Source: Spirochaetaceae bacterium (lineage in GTDB: Bacteria > Spirochaetota > Spirochaetia > DSM-27196 > SLAA01). From it: DNA of 46,355 nt. Each line of letters starts with the position of its first letter. Position 1 is the stretch's first letter. Below are positions 32,967 to 42,324 of the stretch, piece by piece. Made by a program: the position numbers and the translations under genes. A model generated the notes under the pieces. It was not told the DNA's origin and ran no database searches. It saw nothing but the letters and a program-made list of their open reading frames with translations. The stretch spans positions 1-46,355 of the forward strand of contig PUPD01000292.1 of assembly GCA_003552985.1 (NCBI GenBank), read 5' to 3'.

Positions 32967-33734
32967 CTAGGATGACCGCTTTTCGTCCGCTTCCGGATCA
33001 GCGGCTTCGGCGGCCTCGGTTTCAGCGGCCTCGGCTCCAGTGGTCTCGGTTTCAGCAGTCTCGGCTTCAGCAGCCTCGGTTCCAGCGGCCTCGGTTTCGG
33101 CAGCTTCGGCGACCTCGGTAGCGCTGTCACCACCCGGAAGGGGTTCCTCGGCGCTTTCGGCACGCTGGCCGGTCACCTCGTCGGGAGCTACCTCGGCTGT
33201 GGCGCCTTCAGCGCTCTCAGTTTCGGTGGGCGCCACCCTGTCCGCGGCAGTCGGGCGTTCGGACGACGCGGTGCTTCTCTGCGGCGCGTTAGCCGCTACC
33301 ACATTGACCTTGATCTCCGCTTCCTTGTCACCGTAGAGCTTCAGCCCGACCTTGTACTTGCCAACTGCCTTGATTGTACCGTCCGGAACATCGACCTTCT
33401 TCCGCTCGACAACGATGCCCTTCTTAGCAAGCTCCTCGGCAATCATCGCGCTCGTCACCGCACCGAACAGCTTACCGTTCTCCCCGGCGTTCATGCTGAA
33501 CAGCAGTTCCTCTTCAGCCAGCCGTTCGCTGATCTCCAGAGCGGCCTTGCGTTTATCTTCTTTGCGTTGCTCTATCGCGTTGCGCCGCCCTTCGATCAGC
33601 GTCATGTTCGCCCGGTTGTACAGCATCGCGTAACCCTGGGGGACCAGGTAATTCCGTGCGTACCCGCGCGCAACCTCGCAAACGTCACCCTCTTCACCGA
33701 GGTTTACTACATCTTGTTTCAGGATCACCTTCAT
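32967..33734 (-). CDS. rplI: 50S ribosomal protein L9 with long acidic repeat tail
   Basis: Large-subunit protein L9. The canonical part (1-150) contains MKVILKQDVVNLGEEGDVCE, VARGYARNYLVPQGYAMLY, the long helix and FGAVTSAMIAEELAKKGIVV. Normal L9 is about 150 aa; here 105 more residues of Ala, Glu, Thr and Ser follow. Near the end the DNA shows seven 15-bp units (33006-33110), encoding ETEAA-like pentapeptides, before a basic end DEKRSS. The start ATG 33734 overlaps the stop of the preceding gene (ATGA). The tail looks disordered and acidic. Confidence 0.95.
   Translation of the reverse strand: MKVILKQDVVNLGEEGDVCEVARGYARNYLVPQGYAMLYNRANMTLIEGRRNAIEQRKEDKRKAALEISERLAEEELLFSMNAGENGKLFGAVTSAMIAEELAKKGIVVERKKVDVPDGTIKAVGKYKVGLKLYGDKEAEIKVNVVAANAPQRSTASSERPTAADRVAPTETESAEGATAEVAPDEVTGQRAESAEEPLPGGDSATEVAEAAETEAAGTEAAEAETAETETTGAEAAETEAAEAADPEADEKRSS
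33006..33110 (-). repeat. Seven tandem 15-bp units inside rplI
   Basis: Seven consecutive 15-bp units run from 33006 to 33110 with consensus (plus strand) TTCAGCGGCCTCGGT; each differs at one to four positions. They keep the frame and encode pentapeptides such as ETEAA, GTEAA, ETETT and GAEAA on the minus strand. Slippage in this tract would change the tail length by 5-residue steps. Confidence 0.85.
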
Positions 33735-34723
33735 CGGTTCTCTCCACTCCTTTCCAAACGATTAAACTGCACCCAGTTCTCGGAAATACCCAGCAGCGCA
33801 ATCCCGACTATGAGGACCATGTTCAATCCGTGCATAAACAACATCAACACCATACCGCCGAGAATCACGGTCCGCGACAGACGCCCGAAGCCATAGCGGT
33901 CAAACAAAAACCGCATGATGCTCAAACCTTGTAGTGCGTAAAGCATCACGCAGATTAGGCCGAAATTCCATACGACGTAGTCAAGCACGCCGAGGCCGGT
34001 AAATCGAGACGCCAGCACGCCGGCCCAGGCCAATAGGCTCGGCCACAGCAACCGCTCCGGGACGGCGAAGCTCCTGAGCGCGCCCGGGTTGCGGGTCCAG
34101 TTCCCGGACACCGCATTGCCGATGAACCAGTTCAGTAGCAACAGCATCGTAAACGCGAAGACGTAGCTTCGCAGCAGTACCTGCACCGCCTGCAGGAAGA
34201 CCCCTGCGAACTCACCCTCCTCGAACTGCGGCATCGCAGTTCCGGCCTCGCCGGCCGACTCACGCACAAACTGGTACACCTGCTCGAACTGCACGATCAC
34301 GGCATCACGCAACTCCGGCGTACGACCCACTACCCATAGAATCGGCGCGGTCAGGAGCGCCAACAACCCGCCGGCCATCAGCACCCGATAGACACTCTGC
34401 AACCGCGGCGTCACCGGAAGATTGACCAACGCCAGCCCGCCGAGCAGGCCCAGCGGAATCACGAGGTCGGAGCTGAGCAGCAGCGGGCTCATACCTTCGA
34501 GCTCTGACGCCAAGCTCCAAAGCTGCAACCCCCGCATCACCGCAAAACCCAGGAACACCCCGCACAGCGCCGCCACAAACGGTTTGGCGCCGCGCCGGAC
34601 ATACAAGACCTGCAGCGGCACTAGAAAAAGGAACAGCATAAACCCCAGCCGATAGAACAGCAGGGCTGCTGCACCGAGCGCTACCGTTTCAACTGCTACC
34701 CGTCGTCGGGCCGACCACGCCAT
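33731..34723 (-). CDS. YybS/DUF2232-like membrane protein
   Basis: A 330-aa membrane protein with about eight hydrophobic helices (for example VALGAAALLFYRLGFMLFLF, LVIPLGLLGGLALVNLPV and FTMLLLLNWFIGNAV). Proteins of the YybS/DUF2232 type often sit between rpsR and rplI, and the C-terminal half (LPSLLAWAGVLASRF-like, then ICVMLYALQGLSIMRFLFDR) fits that family. Function unknown. ATG 34723 has GGAGAG 11 nt upstream. Stop overlaps the rplI start (ATGA). Confidence 0.75.
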   Translation of the reverse strand: MAWSARRRVAVETVALGAAALLFYRLGFMLFLFLVPLQVLYVRRGAKPFVAALCGVFLGFAVMRGLQLWSLASELEGMSPLLLSSDLVIPLGLLGGLALVNLPVTPRLQSVYRVLMAGGLLALLTAPILWVVGRTPELRDAVIVQFEQVYQFVRESAGEAGTAMPQFEEGEFAGVFLQAVQVLLRSYVFAFTMLLLLNWFIGNAVSGNWTRNPGALRSFAVPERLLWPSLLAWAGVLASRFTGLGVLDYVVWNFGLICVMLYALQGLSIMRFLFDRYGFGRLSRTVILGGMVLMLFMHGLNMVLIVGIALLGISENWVQFNRLERSGENR

Positions 34724-34779
34724 ATCTGCTCACGCTCTCCGGGTGTCGGAATCACACGGGCACCCCGAGCGCCGTGCAA

Positions 34780-35181
34780 TCATGAAAGCGGCAGCAAGCC
34801 GATAATCCGCGCCCGCTTAATCTCGCGTACCAGCCTGCGCTGGTTTTTCGCCGAGGTGCCGGTGATGCGCCGCGGCAGAATCTTTCCGTTGTCGGTGATG
34901 AATCGTTTCAGCACCTCAGGCTGCTTGTAGTCAATCGGCAGATTCTGCGTCTTGATCTTGTCTACTTTCTTGCGGAAGAAAGGCCGACCGCGCGGCCGAC
35001 CGCCGCCGCGATCATCGCGTTCATCGCCACGACCGCCGTCCGAATCACGCCGAGGGCCTCGCGGCCCAGAGGGGCGCGGAGACTCGCTTCTTCCTGCCAT
35101 GCCGCGGTCCGACTGCGGCCGTCGTTCGTCTTCGCCTTGACCGCTCTGGGTCTGTTGCGTGTTTCTATCCTCACTGGACAT
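34780..35181 (-). CDS. rpsR: 30S ribosomal protein S18 with basic/acidic N-terminal extension
   Basis: Small-subunit protein S18, partner of S6 on the 30S platform. The core (about 65-133) reads [39 protein letters not shown] and [19 protein letters not shown]. Typical S18 has 70-90 aa; this has 133 because of about 60 N-terminal residues rich in Arg, Gly, Asp, Ser and Pro, including [11 protein letters not shown] 35181 is supported by AGGAGG 6 nt upstream. It follows ssb by 23 nt. Confidence 0.95.
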   Translation of the reverse strand: MSSEDRNTQQTQSGQGEDERRPQSDRGMAGRSESPRPSGPRGPRRDSDGGRGDERDDRGGGRPRGRPFFRKKVDKIKTQNLPIDYKQPEVLKRFITDNGKILPRRITGTSAKNQRRLVREIKRARIIGLLPLS

Positions 35182-35204
35182 AGAATCCTCCTGTCTTCAC
35201 TCTC

Positions 35205-35633
35205 TTAGAACGGGACATCATCCTCAAAGTCGGACGGCGCCTGCGGGGCCGTGTCGGACCGCGGCTCAAATCCGCCGCTGTCGTACTGGCCGCCTGAACC
35301 CTCGGAACGCCCGCCGAGCAACTGCAGGTGCGAGGCAATGATCTGCACCTTGCTGCGACGCTGCCCGTCTTCCTGCTGCCACCGGTCCTGGCGCAGCTCA
35401 CCCTGCACTGCAACCTGCTTACCCTTCTTGAGGTAATTGCTCACGGCTTCGCCCTGACGGCCGAAGAGGACGATATCAAAGAAGCTCGTCTCTTCCGCCC
35501 ACTGATCGCCCTGCTTTTTCGAGTAGTTGTTGGCGATCGAGAAGTTGCAGATCGGCATGCCGTTGTTTGTATAACGGAGCTCGGCGTCACGGGTAAGCCG
35601 CCCTACAAGGGAAACGGTGTTTAGGTCTTTCAT
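35205..35633 (-). CDS. ssb: Single-stranded DNA-binding protein
   Basis: Coats single-stranded DNA and recruits partners through its C-terminal tip. The OB-fold (about 1-108) includes NTVSLVGRLTRDAELRYT, GMPICNFSIANNYSKK, TSFFDIVLFGRQGEAVSNYL and KGKQVAVQGELRQDRW. A short Gly/Ser/Pro linker leads to the acidic tip DFEDDVPF. It has 142 aa. AGAGG precedes ATG 35633. It lies between rpsF and rpsR as in many bacteria. Confidence 0.96.
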   Translation of the reverse strand: MKDLNTVSLVGRLTRDAELRYTNNGMPICNFSIANNYSKKQGDQWAEETSFFDIVLFGRQGEAVSNYLKKGKQVAVQGELRQDRWQQEDGQRRSKVQIIASHLQLLGGRSEGSGGQYDSGGFEPRSDTAPQAPSDFEDDVPF

Positions 35634-35663
35634 CGGTTAGCCTCTACTGAGCCGGCCCAAGCC

Positions 35664-35948
35664 TCAGGACTCTTCGCGCCGCACCATCAGGAAGCGAAGT
35701 AACTCATCCTTGAGCTTCATAGCGTGCTCGGTCTTGTGGGCTTTGGCCGGGTCCATCTCCACTACGTAGTAATAGTAGTGGGCCTGGTTCATATTCTTGA
35801 TCGGATAGGCAAGCGTCCGCTGCCCCATATCCTCTTCCTTGAGGATATTGGCGTCGAGCTGCTTGAGCTCCTCACGGACCACGTCTTTTCCCCGAGTGAA
35901 TTCCTCCTCCTCGGGGCGAAAGACGCACATAGCTTCATAGGTTCTCAT
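35664..35948 (-). CDS. rpsF: 30S ribosomal protein S6
   Basis: Small-subunit protein S6, partner of S18. The 94 aa start with MRTYEAMCVFRPEEEEFTRG and contain MGQRTLAYPIKNMNQAHYYY. The frame is open upstream to 36032, but ATG 35948 matches the family and has AAGGAGG 10 nt upstream. First gene of rpsF-ssb-rpsR-yybS-like-rplI-dnaB, with its own promoter and a structured leader. Confidence 0.95.
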   Translation of the reverse strand: MRTYEAMCVFRPEEEEFTRGKDVVREELKQLDANILKEEDMGQRTLAYPIKNMNQAHYYYYVVEMDPAKAHKTEHAMKLKDELLRFLMVRREES

Positions 35949-35976
35949 GTGTGAGTGTCCTCCTTGTGGTCTTTTG

Positions 35977-36008
35977 ACCATCGCCGCGGGAAAATCCCTG
36001 CCGATGGT
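35977..36008 (-). promoter_or_regulatory. rpsF leader hairpin, candidate S6:S18 binding motif
   Basis: On the minus strand ACCATCG (36008-36002) pairs with CGATGGT (35983-35977). Inside is a short stem GGGA/TCCC followed on the 3' side by an unpaired segment starting with GCGG, so a CCG lies at the stem/internal-loop boundary. A conserved leader with a CCG element, bound by the S6:S18 complex, is known upstream of rpsF in many bacteria. The position between promoter and ribosome binding site fits, but this example rests on hand folding. Confidence 0.4.
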
Positions 36009-36022
36009 AAAGAGGTGGTTCG

Positions 36023-36051
36023 AAGCTACCATAGAGCCCTTAGGGTGTCAA
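36023..36051 (-). promoter_or_regulatory. Promoter of the rpsF operon
   Basis: On the minus strand, TTGACA (36051-36046), 17-nt spacer, TAGCTT (36028-36023). Transcription would start near 36016, leaving a leader of about 67 nt with a hairpin before rpsF. This contrasts with the leaderless arrangement seen at other genes in the window. Confidence 0.6.
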
Positions 36052-36203
36052 TATGGACCAACCGGAAAGCAATAACACCGACCGTCTCTTCGCTGCGGTG
36101 ACCTCCGTTTTACACCGACTCTACGATGACGGCACGCCACTCGTTGACGGTGATCGCCCGTGTCGTTCCTATACTCATTTCACGCCGATGCAGGGAGGTT
36201 GCC

Positions 36204-36529
36204 GTGAGCAAATTAACACTTGATTACGCCGAACGTATCCTGGAAGGCTGCAAGACAGCGCTCGCGGAGATGGGTCTAAAGATAAGTGTCACTGTCACAG
36301 ACGATCGCGGAGACCCTATCGCGATGCTCCGCAACGACGGTGCCTCGTGGCGGACGCCGTATATCTCGCGCGGCAAGGCGGGAACTTCATCATGGGCCAG
36401 GGCGCGGTGCCGGTGTACAAGGACGGTGTGCTGGTCGGAGCGGTCGGCGCCAGCGGCGGCACCCGGCAACAGGACGAAGAGGCAGCCGAAGCCGGTGTGC
36501 GGCATGCGGGTCTTTCCACCTCGGCTTAG
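36204..36529 (+). pseudogene. Broken GlcG/HbpS-family heme-binding protein gene
   Basis: The GTG at 36204 has AGGGAGG upstream and begins VSKLTLDYAERILEGCK, then VTVTDDRGDPIAMLRNDGAS and YISRGKA: the N-terminal half of a GlcG/HbpS (DUF336) protein. The C-terminal half continues in another frame: GGNFIMGQGAVPVYKDGVLV, then GAVGASGGTRQQDEEAAEAG, ending at 36529. The two parts meet near 36360-36390, and about 25-40 residues expected between them (helix after SRGKA) are missing, so an out-of-frame deletion is likely. A TTGACG (36144) and TATACT (36170) upstream are 20 nt apart, too far for a good promoter. A sequencing error alone would not explain the missing residues. Confidence 0.75.
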
Positions 36530-36614
36530 GCTCTCAGGCGGATGTTCCGACCCGCATGGGTCTCTCCAGCGATCGCCGGCTGCAGAGTACCGCGCTCAAA
36601 ACTTGAACTGGCTA

Positions 36615-37034
36615 CTATTTCAGCGTCGCGTTCAGCTTAATCTCAACTGCGGCCAGTGCCTGCGACACCGGACAGTTCGTCTTGGCGCCTTCGGCGATCT
36701 TGTTGAACGTATCCGCGTCGATCCCCGGCACATCGGCCTCCGTGTTGAGCGTGATCGAGGTGATCTTGAACCCACCGCTAACCGGATCGATTCTCACGTC
36801 GGCCGTGCTGCTGACCTGCTTCGGGTTGTGCCCCGCTGCGGCAAGTTCGGCCGAAAGCGCCATCGAAAAGCACCCGGCGTGCGCCGCCCCAAGCAGCTCT
36901 TCGGGGTTGCTTCCTTTCTCGCCTTCAAATCTGGAACCGGCGGAATACGGGAACTCGTGCGCCCCGATCTTCATGGTCCCTTTTCCCTCTTTCAGATTTC
37001 CGTTCCACTGCGCGTTTGCGTGTCGTACCGGCAC
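36615..37034 (-). CDS. osmC: OsmC-family peroxiredoxin
   Basis: OsmC/Ohr-type thiol peroxidase reducing organic hydroperoxides. The first catalytic Cys is in ELLGAAHAGCFSMALSAELA and the second in AEGAKTNCPVSQALAAVEIK, with the family spacing. The N-terminal HANAQWNGNLKEGKGTMKIG is typical of OsmC. It has 139 aa. The start is GTG 37034 with GAAGGAGG 8 nt upstream. It lies between a pseudogene and a degraded stretch but appears intact. An interrupted palindrome TTGTGCCACAA at 37116-37126 upstream could be an operator. Confidence 0.92.
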   Translation of the reverse strand: MPVRHANAQWNGNLKEGKGTMKIGAHEFPYSAGSRFEGEKGSNPEELLGAAHAGCFSMALSAELAAAGHNPKQVSSTADVRIDPVSGGFKITSITLNTEADVPGIDADTFNKIAEGAKTNCPVSQALAAVEIKLNATLK

Positions 37035-37730
37035 AAGTTTCCTCCTTCAAGGGTTGTTATCTGTACCGGTAATGTACCAAAAACCTTAAAGAAAGTGTAG
37101 GAATAAGTGGCGCTGTTGTGCCACAAGCATGCCCGGAACGCGCGGGCTATCGTTCGCCGGACAGATCTGTATCATCGCCTACAAGGTCCTGGTCTCGGCT
37201 GATTCGACCACTACGGTCGCAGCGGTGCCGGTGGCGCCATAGAGTTACCGCCCCGTGTTCACCCAACCGGTGCGGGATTCGTTGTTGGTGATTCAAGCGC
37301 TTGAAACTACCGAAGAGCTTGCCACGGACGAAGCAAGTGCCGAGGTGATCGACTTATACAGCATCAAGCCGTACTATCGTGAGACTGTGTTACCCTGAGC
37401 TATGAACTCGCGCATCTGTTCTTGACCGAACAGCGGTTGCATTTCGGTCGCTTGGGAATGACAACGCGTTTCGTGAAAGGTGGTGACTATCGCAAACTGC
37501 TCGGCAAGTTCGTGATCACTTCGGCCCACGTAGGCCGCAGCCCGTGAGTTGCGCTTGCGGAAGGTGCGACGGTACGCACCACTGACAAGGAGTTCTACGG
37601 GTACGCCGCCGCCTGATGGATTCGCCGACTCCCGAAGCCCTCCGTGGAAAGCTCCGGGGGCGTTGCGGCGCACCTATCCTCACCTCCGAACCCGCGCCGC
37701 TTCCCTCTGAAATTACGCGGTAACCGCATC
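37035..37730. other. Long stretch without an intact gene
   Basis: About 700 nt between osmC and pdxA. It contains the osmC ribosome binding site and presumably its promoter (a minus-strand TACATT near 37070 without a clear -35), an imperfect palindrome at 37107-37126, and a transketolase-like remnant at 37243-37398. From 37400 to 37730 short open stretches exist on both strands, but none has recognisable domains. The region reads like decayed coding sequence. Confidence 0.6.
37243..37398 (+). pseudogene. Transketolase C-terminal-domain remnant
   Basis: One frame between stop codons at 37240 and 37396 reads LLVIQALETTEELATDEASA followed by EVIDLYSIKPYYRETVL. This matches the transketolase/pyruvate-dehydrogenase-beta C-terminal domain, where a hydrophobic strand, ALEAAE-like helix, A-E-V-I-D-L strand and S-I-K-P turn occur in this order. 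Only about 50 codons remain, with no start or ribosome binding site and stops on both sides. Confidence 0.45.
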
Positions 37731-38735
37731 CTATACCGCGCTGGCGAACGATGGCGCGTAGCGCGCGGCGGAGAGAATAGCCTCAGCCATGCCGGCGGCG
37801 TCCGCCTTCCCTGTCCCGGCCACGTCGAAGGCCGTACCGTGATCCACCGAGGTGCGCAGGATCGGCATGCCGAGGGTCACCGAAATAGTGCGGTGGAAGT
37901 TATACGTCTTGGCCGCAATATGTCCTTGATCGTGATACAGCGAGAGCACCGCGCCGAAGCGGCCTTGCAACGCCATATGAAACACCGAATCAGCGCCGAT
38001 AGGGCCGACCACCTCAAGCCCTTCCGATTGCGCCGCCTTAATCGCCGGCTCGATTTCAGTCACTTCTTCGTCGCCGAACATCCCGCGCTCACCGCAGTGC
38101 GGGTTTAGCCCGGCGACCGCGAGTTCATTGAGATCGGTGAGACCTAGCTGACGCAACGCTCGGCTGCAGCGGCGGATATAGGTGAGGACGCGGTCATTCT
38201 TCACCATATCGACTGCCTGACGCAACGAGACATGGCGTGAGAGGAAAAAGATCCGCAACTTGTCGATCTCAAACAGCGTCAGAGGATCATCGCTGTTGGT
38301 AAGCGCTCCAAGGATCTCGGTATGCCCGATGTAGCTCACCTGCGCCGCCTTGAGTGACTCCTTATTGATCGGCCCGGTAGCGATCGCCTGTACCGCACCC
38401 TGCTGCGCAAGCTCAACCCCTTTGGCGATGTAGTCGTACGCAGCCTGCCCGCACATCGGCTGCACCTGGCCCATGCGTAGCGCACCGAGGTCTACGTTGG
38501 CAAGATCGAGTACGTCGATAGTACCGAGCTCGTATGCGCCTTCAGCGACTTCCGCTACGCTGTTGACCGCGGACGAACCGCCGACTATCTCAACTCCCCG
38601 TCTCACGACGCCGGCGTCGCCGATCACCAGCGGCCGACACGCGCTGTAGACGTCCTCACGCTGTAGTGCGCGCGCCACAATCTCAGGCCCTATTCCGGCC
38701 GGATCACCGAGGGTGATGCCTATTGTCGGTTTCAT
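37731..38735 (-). CDS. pdxA: 4-hydroxythreonine-4-phosphate dehydrogenase
   Basis: PdxA oxidises 4-phosphohydroxy-L-threonine in pyridoxal 5'-phosphate synthesis, using NAD and a divalent metal. The signature [20 protein letters not shown] starts the protein. The three metal-binding His are in [27 protein letters not shown] and [11 protein letters not shown]. It has 334 aa, as in E. coli. No pdxJ lies beside it, so the related PdxA2 role (4-phospho-D-threonate dehydrogenase) cannot be excluded. GAGGAG precedes ATG 38735. It is divergent from pyk. Confidence 0.92.
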   Translation of the reverse strand: MKPTIGITLGDPAGIGPEIVARALQREDVYSACRPLVIGDAGVVRRGVEIVGGSSAVNSVAEVAEGAYELGTIDVLDLANVDLGALRMGQVQPMCGQAAYDYIAKGVELAQQGAVQAIATGPINKESLKAAQVSYIGHTEILGALTNSDDPLTLFEIDKLRIFFLSRHVSLRQAVDMVKNDRVLTYIRRCSRALRQLGLTDLNELAVAGLNPHCGERGMFGDEEVTEIEPAIKAAQSEGLEVVGPIGADSVFHMALQGRFGAVLSLYHDQGHIAAKTYNFHRTISVTLGMPILRTSVDHGTAFDVAGTGKADAAGMAEAILSAARYAPSFASAV

Positions 38736-38896
38736 TCGGTTCGCTCCTCATGCGCTATGACCAGGCGACCTGTCTGGGCCGCAGGACGCGGGTGCCCAGG
38801 CTCACCTTCGCGCCCCTCTTCGGGCGGCATTCCTGGATCATGTTATCCAAATAGGGTATCTTAAAAGTCGCGAACGTGAAAAGGCCGGGAAAAAAT

Positions 38897-40678
38897 ATGG
38901 CAATACTACGCAAGACGCGCATCGTCTGTACGCTGGGCCCGACAGCCGGGGATTACGAGACGATCAGCGGGTTGATCCGCGCGGGAATGAACATCGCACG
39001 CTTCAACTTCTCGCACGGCGACTACAACGAGCACCTCGAGCGCCTCCAGGTTGTGCGCGCAGCCTCAGCCGAGCTCGGCATTCCGGTGGCCGCGATGATC
39101 GACACCAAGGGCCCGGAGATCCGTACCGGCACCCTTGCCGGCGAGGATAAGATTCGCCTGATCCCCGGCAAACGAATCACGTTGACCACCGAGGAGGTTC
39201 CGGGCACCGCCGAGCGCCTCAGCATCAGCTACCGGCGGCTCCCGCAAGAGGTGCGGACTGGGAGCCATATCTTTCTCGCCGACGGGCTGATGGATCTTGA
39301 GGTTGAGGAGGTAGACGGCACCGAGATCCATTGCCGTGTTCGCGCCGGGGGGCTGCTCGGCAGCCGCAAGAACGTCAACGTGCCGGGAGTACGGTCCTCG
39401 CTTCCGGCGATGACGCCCAAAGACGAGGAGGACATCGGTTTCGCGATCGAGCACGACATGGACTTCATCGCCGCATCCTTCATCCGTAAGGCGGAGGATG
39501 TGCGCACCATCCGCGCGCTCATTGAGTCGCAGGGATCCCCTATTCGCCTGCTATCAAAGATCGAAGACGAGGAAGGGCTGGAGAATATCGACGATATCAT
39601 CCGCGTATCGGACGGAGTTATGGTGGCCCGCGGCGACCTGGGCGTTCAGCTAGAGTTGGAAGAGATCCCGATGGCGCAGAAGCGCATCATCGAGAAATGC
39701 AACCGAGAGAACAAGCCGGTGATCACCGCGACGCAGATGCTCGATTCCATGATCAGCAACCCCAATCCCACACGGGCCGAGCTAACCGACGTCGCCAATG
39801 CGATCTTCGACGGCACCGACGCGGTGATGCTATCCGGCGAAACCGCCAACGGCGCCTACCCGGTGCGGTCGGCGGAAACGCTGAGCCGTATCGCTCTGGC
39901 GGTTGAGCGCTCGGAAGAATACCGCAAGCGTTGTGCCGAGTACTTCAGCTTCCACAGCCCGTCGCATGACATCGGACACAGCGTAGCGAAGGCCGCGTTC
40001 GTGGTCGCCTCGGAGATTAACGCTGCGGCAATCGTCACCCCGAGCCTGCGCGGCAACAGCCCTCGCATTCTGAGCAAGTTTCGCCCAATGCAGAACATCA
40101 TCGCGGTAACCACCTCCGAACGCGTCTGCCGTCAGCTGTTGATCACCTGGGGCGTGTATCCGCTGCTGACGTCGCATGTACGCGACTCGGAGCTTATGAT
40201 TCAGAACGCCCTGCGGATGGCGTTGCAACACGGCTTTGTGCAGCGGCTCGAGAAGGTCGTGACCGCGGCCGGTATACCGGTCAACTCACCCCTGATGATG
40301 AACACCATCAAGGTGCACTTCATGGGAAACATCCTCAATAGGGGCCATGCCGGTATCGGTGGAGCGTGCTCAGGGAGGATCGTGAAGATCACCGGGGCAC
40401 AGCAGGTTCTCACTCGCCTTGAAGGCCCAACGGTGGCTCAGATTCTTTTGATCCCGCAGCTAACCCGGTCGTACCTTGCGGTACTCGGGAACGTTACCGG
40501 GGTTATCTCGGAGGGCCGTATGGAACTGGATCCCGATGAGGTCCTCGCGGTTAACCCGGACCTGGTGGTTGTCTCCGATGTACCCGAGGCGTTCGAGCAG
40601 TTTGAAGACGGCACCTTTGTCAGCCTCAACGGTGAAGAGCAGTTCGTCTACGAAGGGTTGCTGCCCGACGAGGAATGA
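38897..40678 (+). CDS. pyk: Pyruvate kinase with C-terminal extension
   Basis: Converts phosphoenolpyruvate and ADP to pyruvate and ATP. The barrel begins [16 protein letters not shown] and holds [66 protein letters not shown] and [11 protein letters not shown]. The 593 aa exceed the usual 470. The last about 110 residues form an extra domain like that of Bacillus Pyk (PEP-utilising swivel type), but the TSHA motif usual there is not visible. ATG 38897 fits the family; an upstream GTG 38876 adds seven residues. A -10-like TATCTT lies at 38857-38862. Confidence 0.95.
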   Translation: MAILRKTRIVCTLGPTAGDYETISGLIRAGMNIARFNFSHGDYNEHLERLQVVRAASAELGIPVAAMIDTKGPEIRTGTLAGEDKIRLIPGKRITLTTEEVPGTAERLSISYRRLPQEVRTGSHIFLADGLMDLEVEEVDGTEIHCRVRAGGLLGSRKNVNVPGVRSSLPAMTPKDEEDIGFAIEHDMDFIAASFIRKAEDVRTIRALIESQGSPIRLLSKIEDEEGLENIDDIIRVSDGVMVARGDLGVQLELEEIPMAQKRIIEKCNRENKPVITATQMLDSMISNPNPTRAELTDVANAIFDGTDAVMLSGETANGAYPVRSAETLSRIALAVERSEEYRKRCAEYFSFHSPSHDIGHSVAKAAFVVASEINAAAIVTPSLRGNSPRILSKFRPMQNIIAVTTSERVCRQLLITWGVYPLLTSHVRDSELMIQNALRMALQHGFVQRLEKVVTAAGIPVNSPLMMNTIKVHFMGNILNRGHAGIGGACSGRIVKITGAQQVLTRLEGPTVAQILLIPQLTRSYLAVLGNVTGVISEGRMELDPDEVLAVNPDLVVVSDVPEAFEQFEDGTFVSLNGEEQFVYEGLLPDEE

Positions 40679-40710
40679 CCGCCACACTATTACAAAACGG
40701 AGGGCACGGG

Positions 40711-42285
<1,575 letters not shown>

Positions 42286-42286
42286 T

Positions 42287-42316
42287 GCGGCCTCCTCTGG
42301 ACAGAGGGGCCGCTTT
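42287..42316 (+). terminator. Intrinsic terminator candidate between the activator gene and glnE
   Basis: GCGGCC-T-CCTCT (42287-42298) pairs with AGAGG-GGCCGC (42303-42313) around a GGAC loop, with one bulged T, followed by TTT (42314-42316). The stem is 11 bp and GC-rich; the T-run is short, so termination may be partial. A -35-like TGGACA (42298-42303) in the loop region could serve a glnE promoter. Confidence 0.45.
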
Positions 42317-42324
42317 GGTCGATC

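Noticed and set aside
33006-33110. Regularly spaced repeats that could suggest a CRISPR-like array
   Set aside because: Units are 15 bp, contiguous without spacers, and in frame inside rplI; they are coding repeats.
36053-36223. 56-codon frame starting ATG 36053 upstream of the GlcG pseudogene
   Set aside because: Open and starts next to the rpsF promoter region, but has no ribosome binding site or recognisable motif and overlaps the pseudogene start. Not enough to call a gene.
37100-37140. Possible sigma-54 promoter upstream of osmC (TGGCAC)
   Set aside because: The -24-like TGGCAC on the minus strand is not followed by a TTGC at the required distance; it is part of a small palindrome.
37374-37673. 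99-codon minus-strand frame in the osmC-pdxA gap
   Set aside because: No ribosome binding site, no recognisable fold, and it overlaps the transketolase-like remnant on the other strand.
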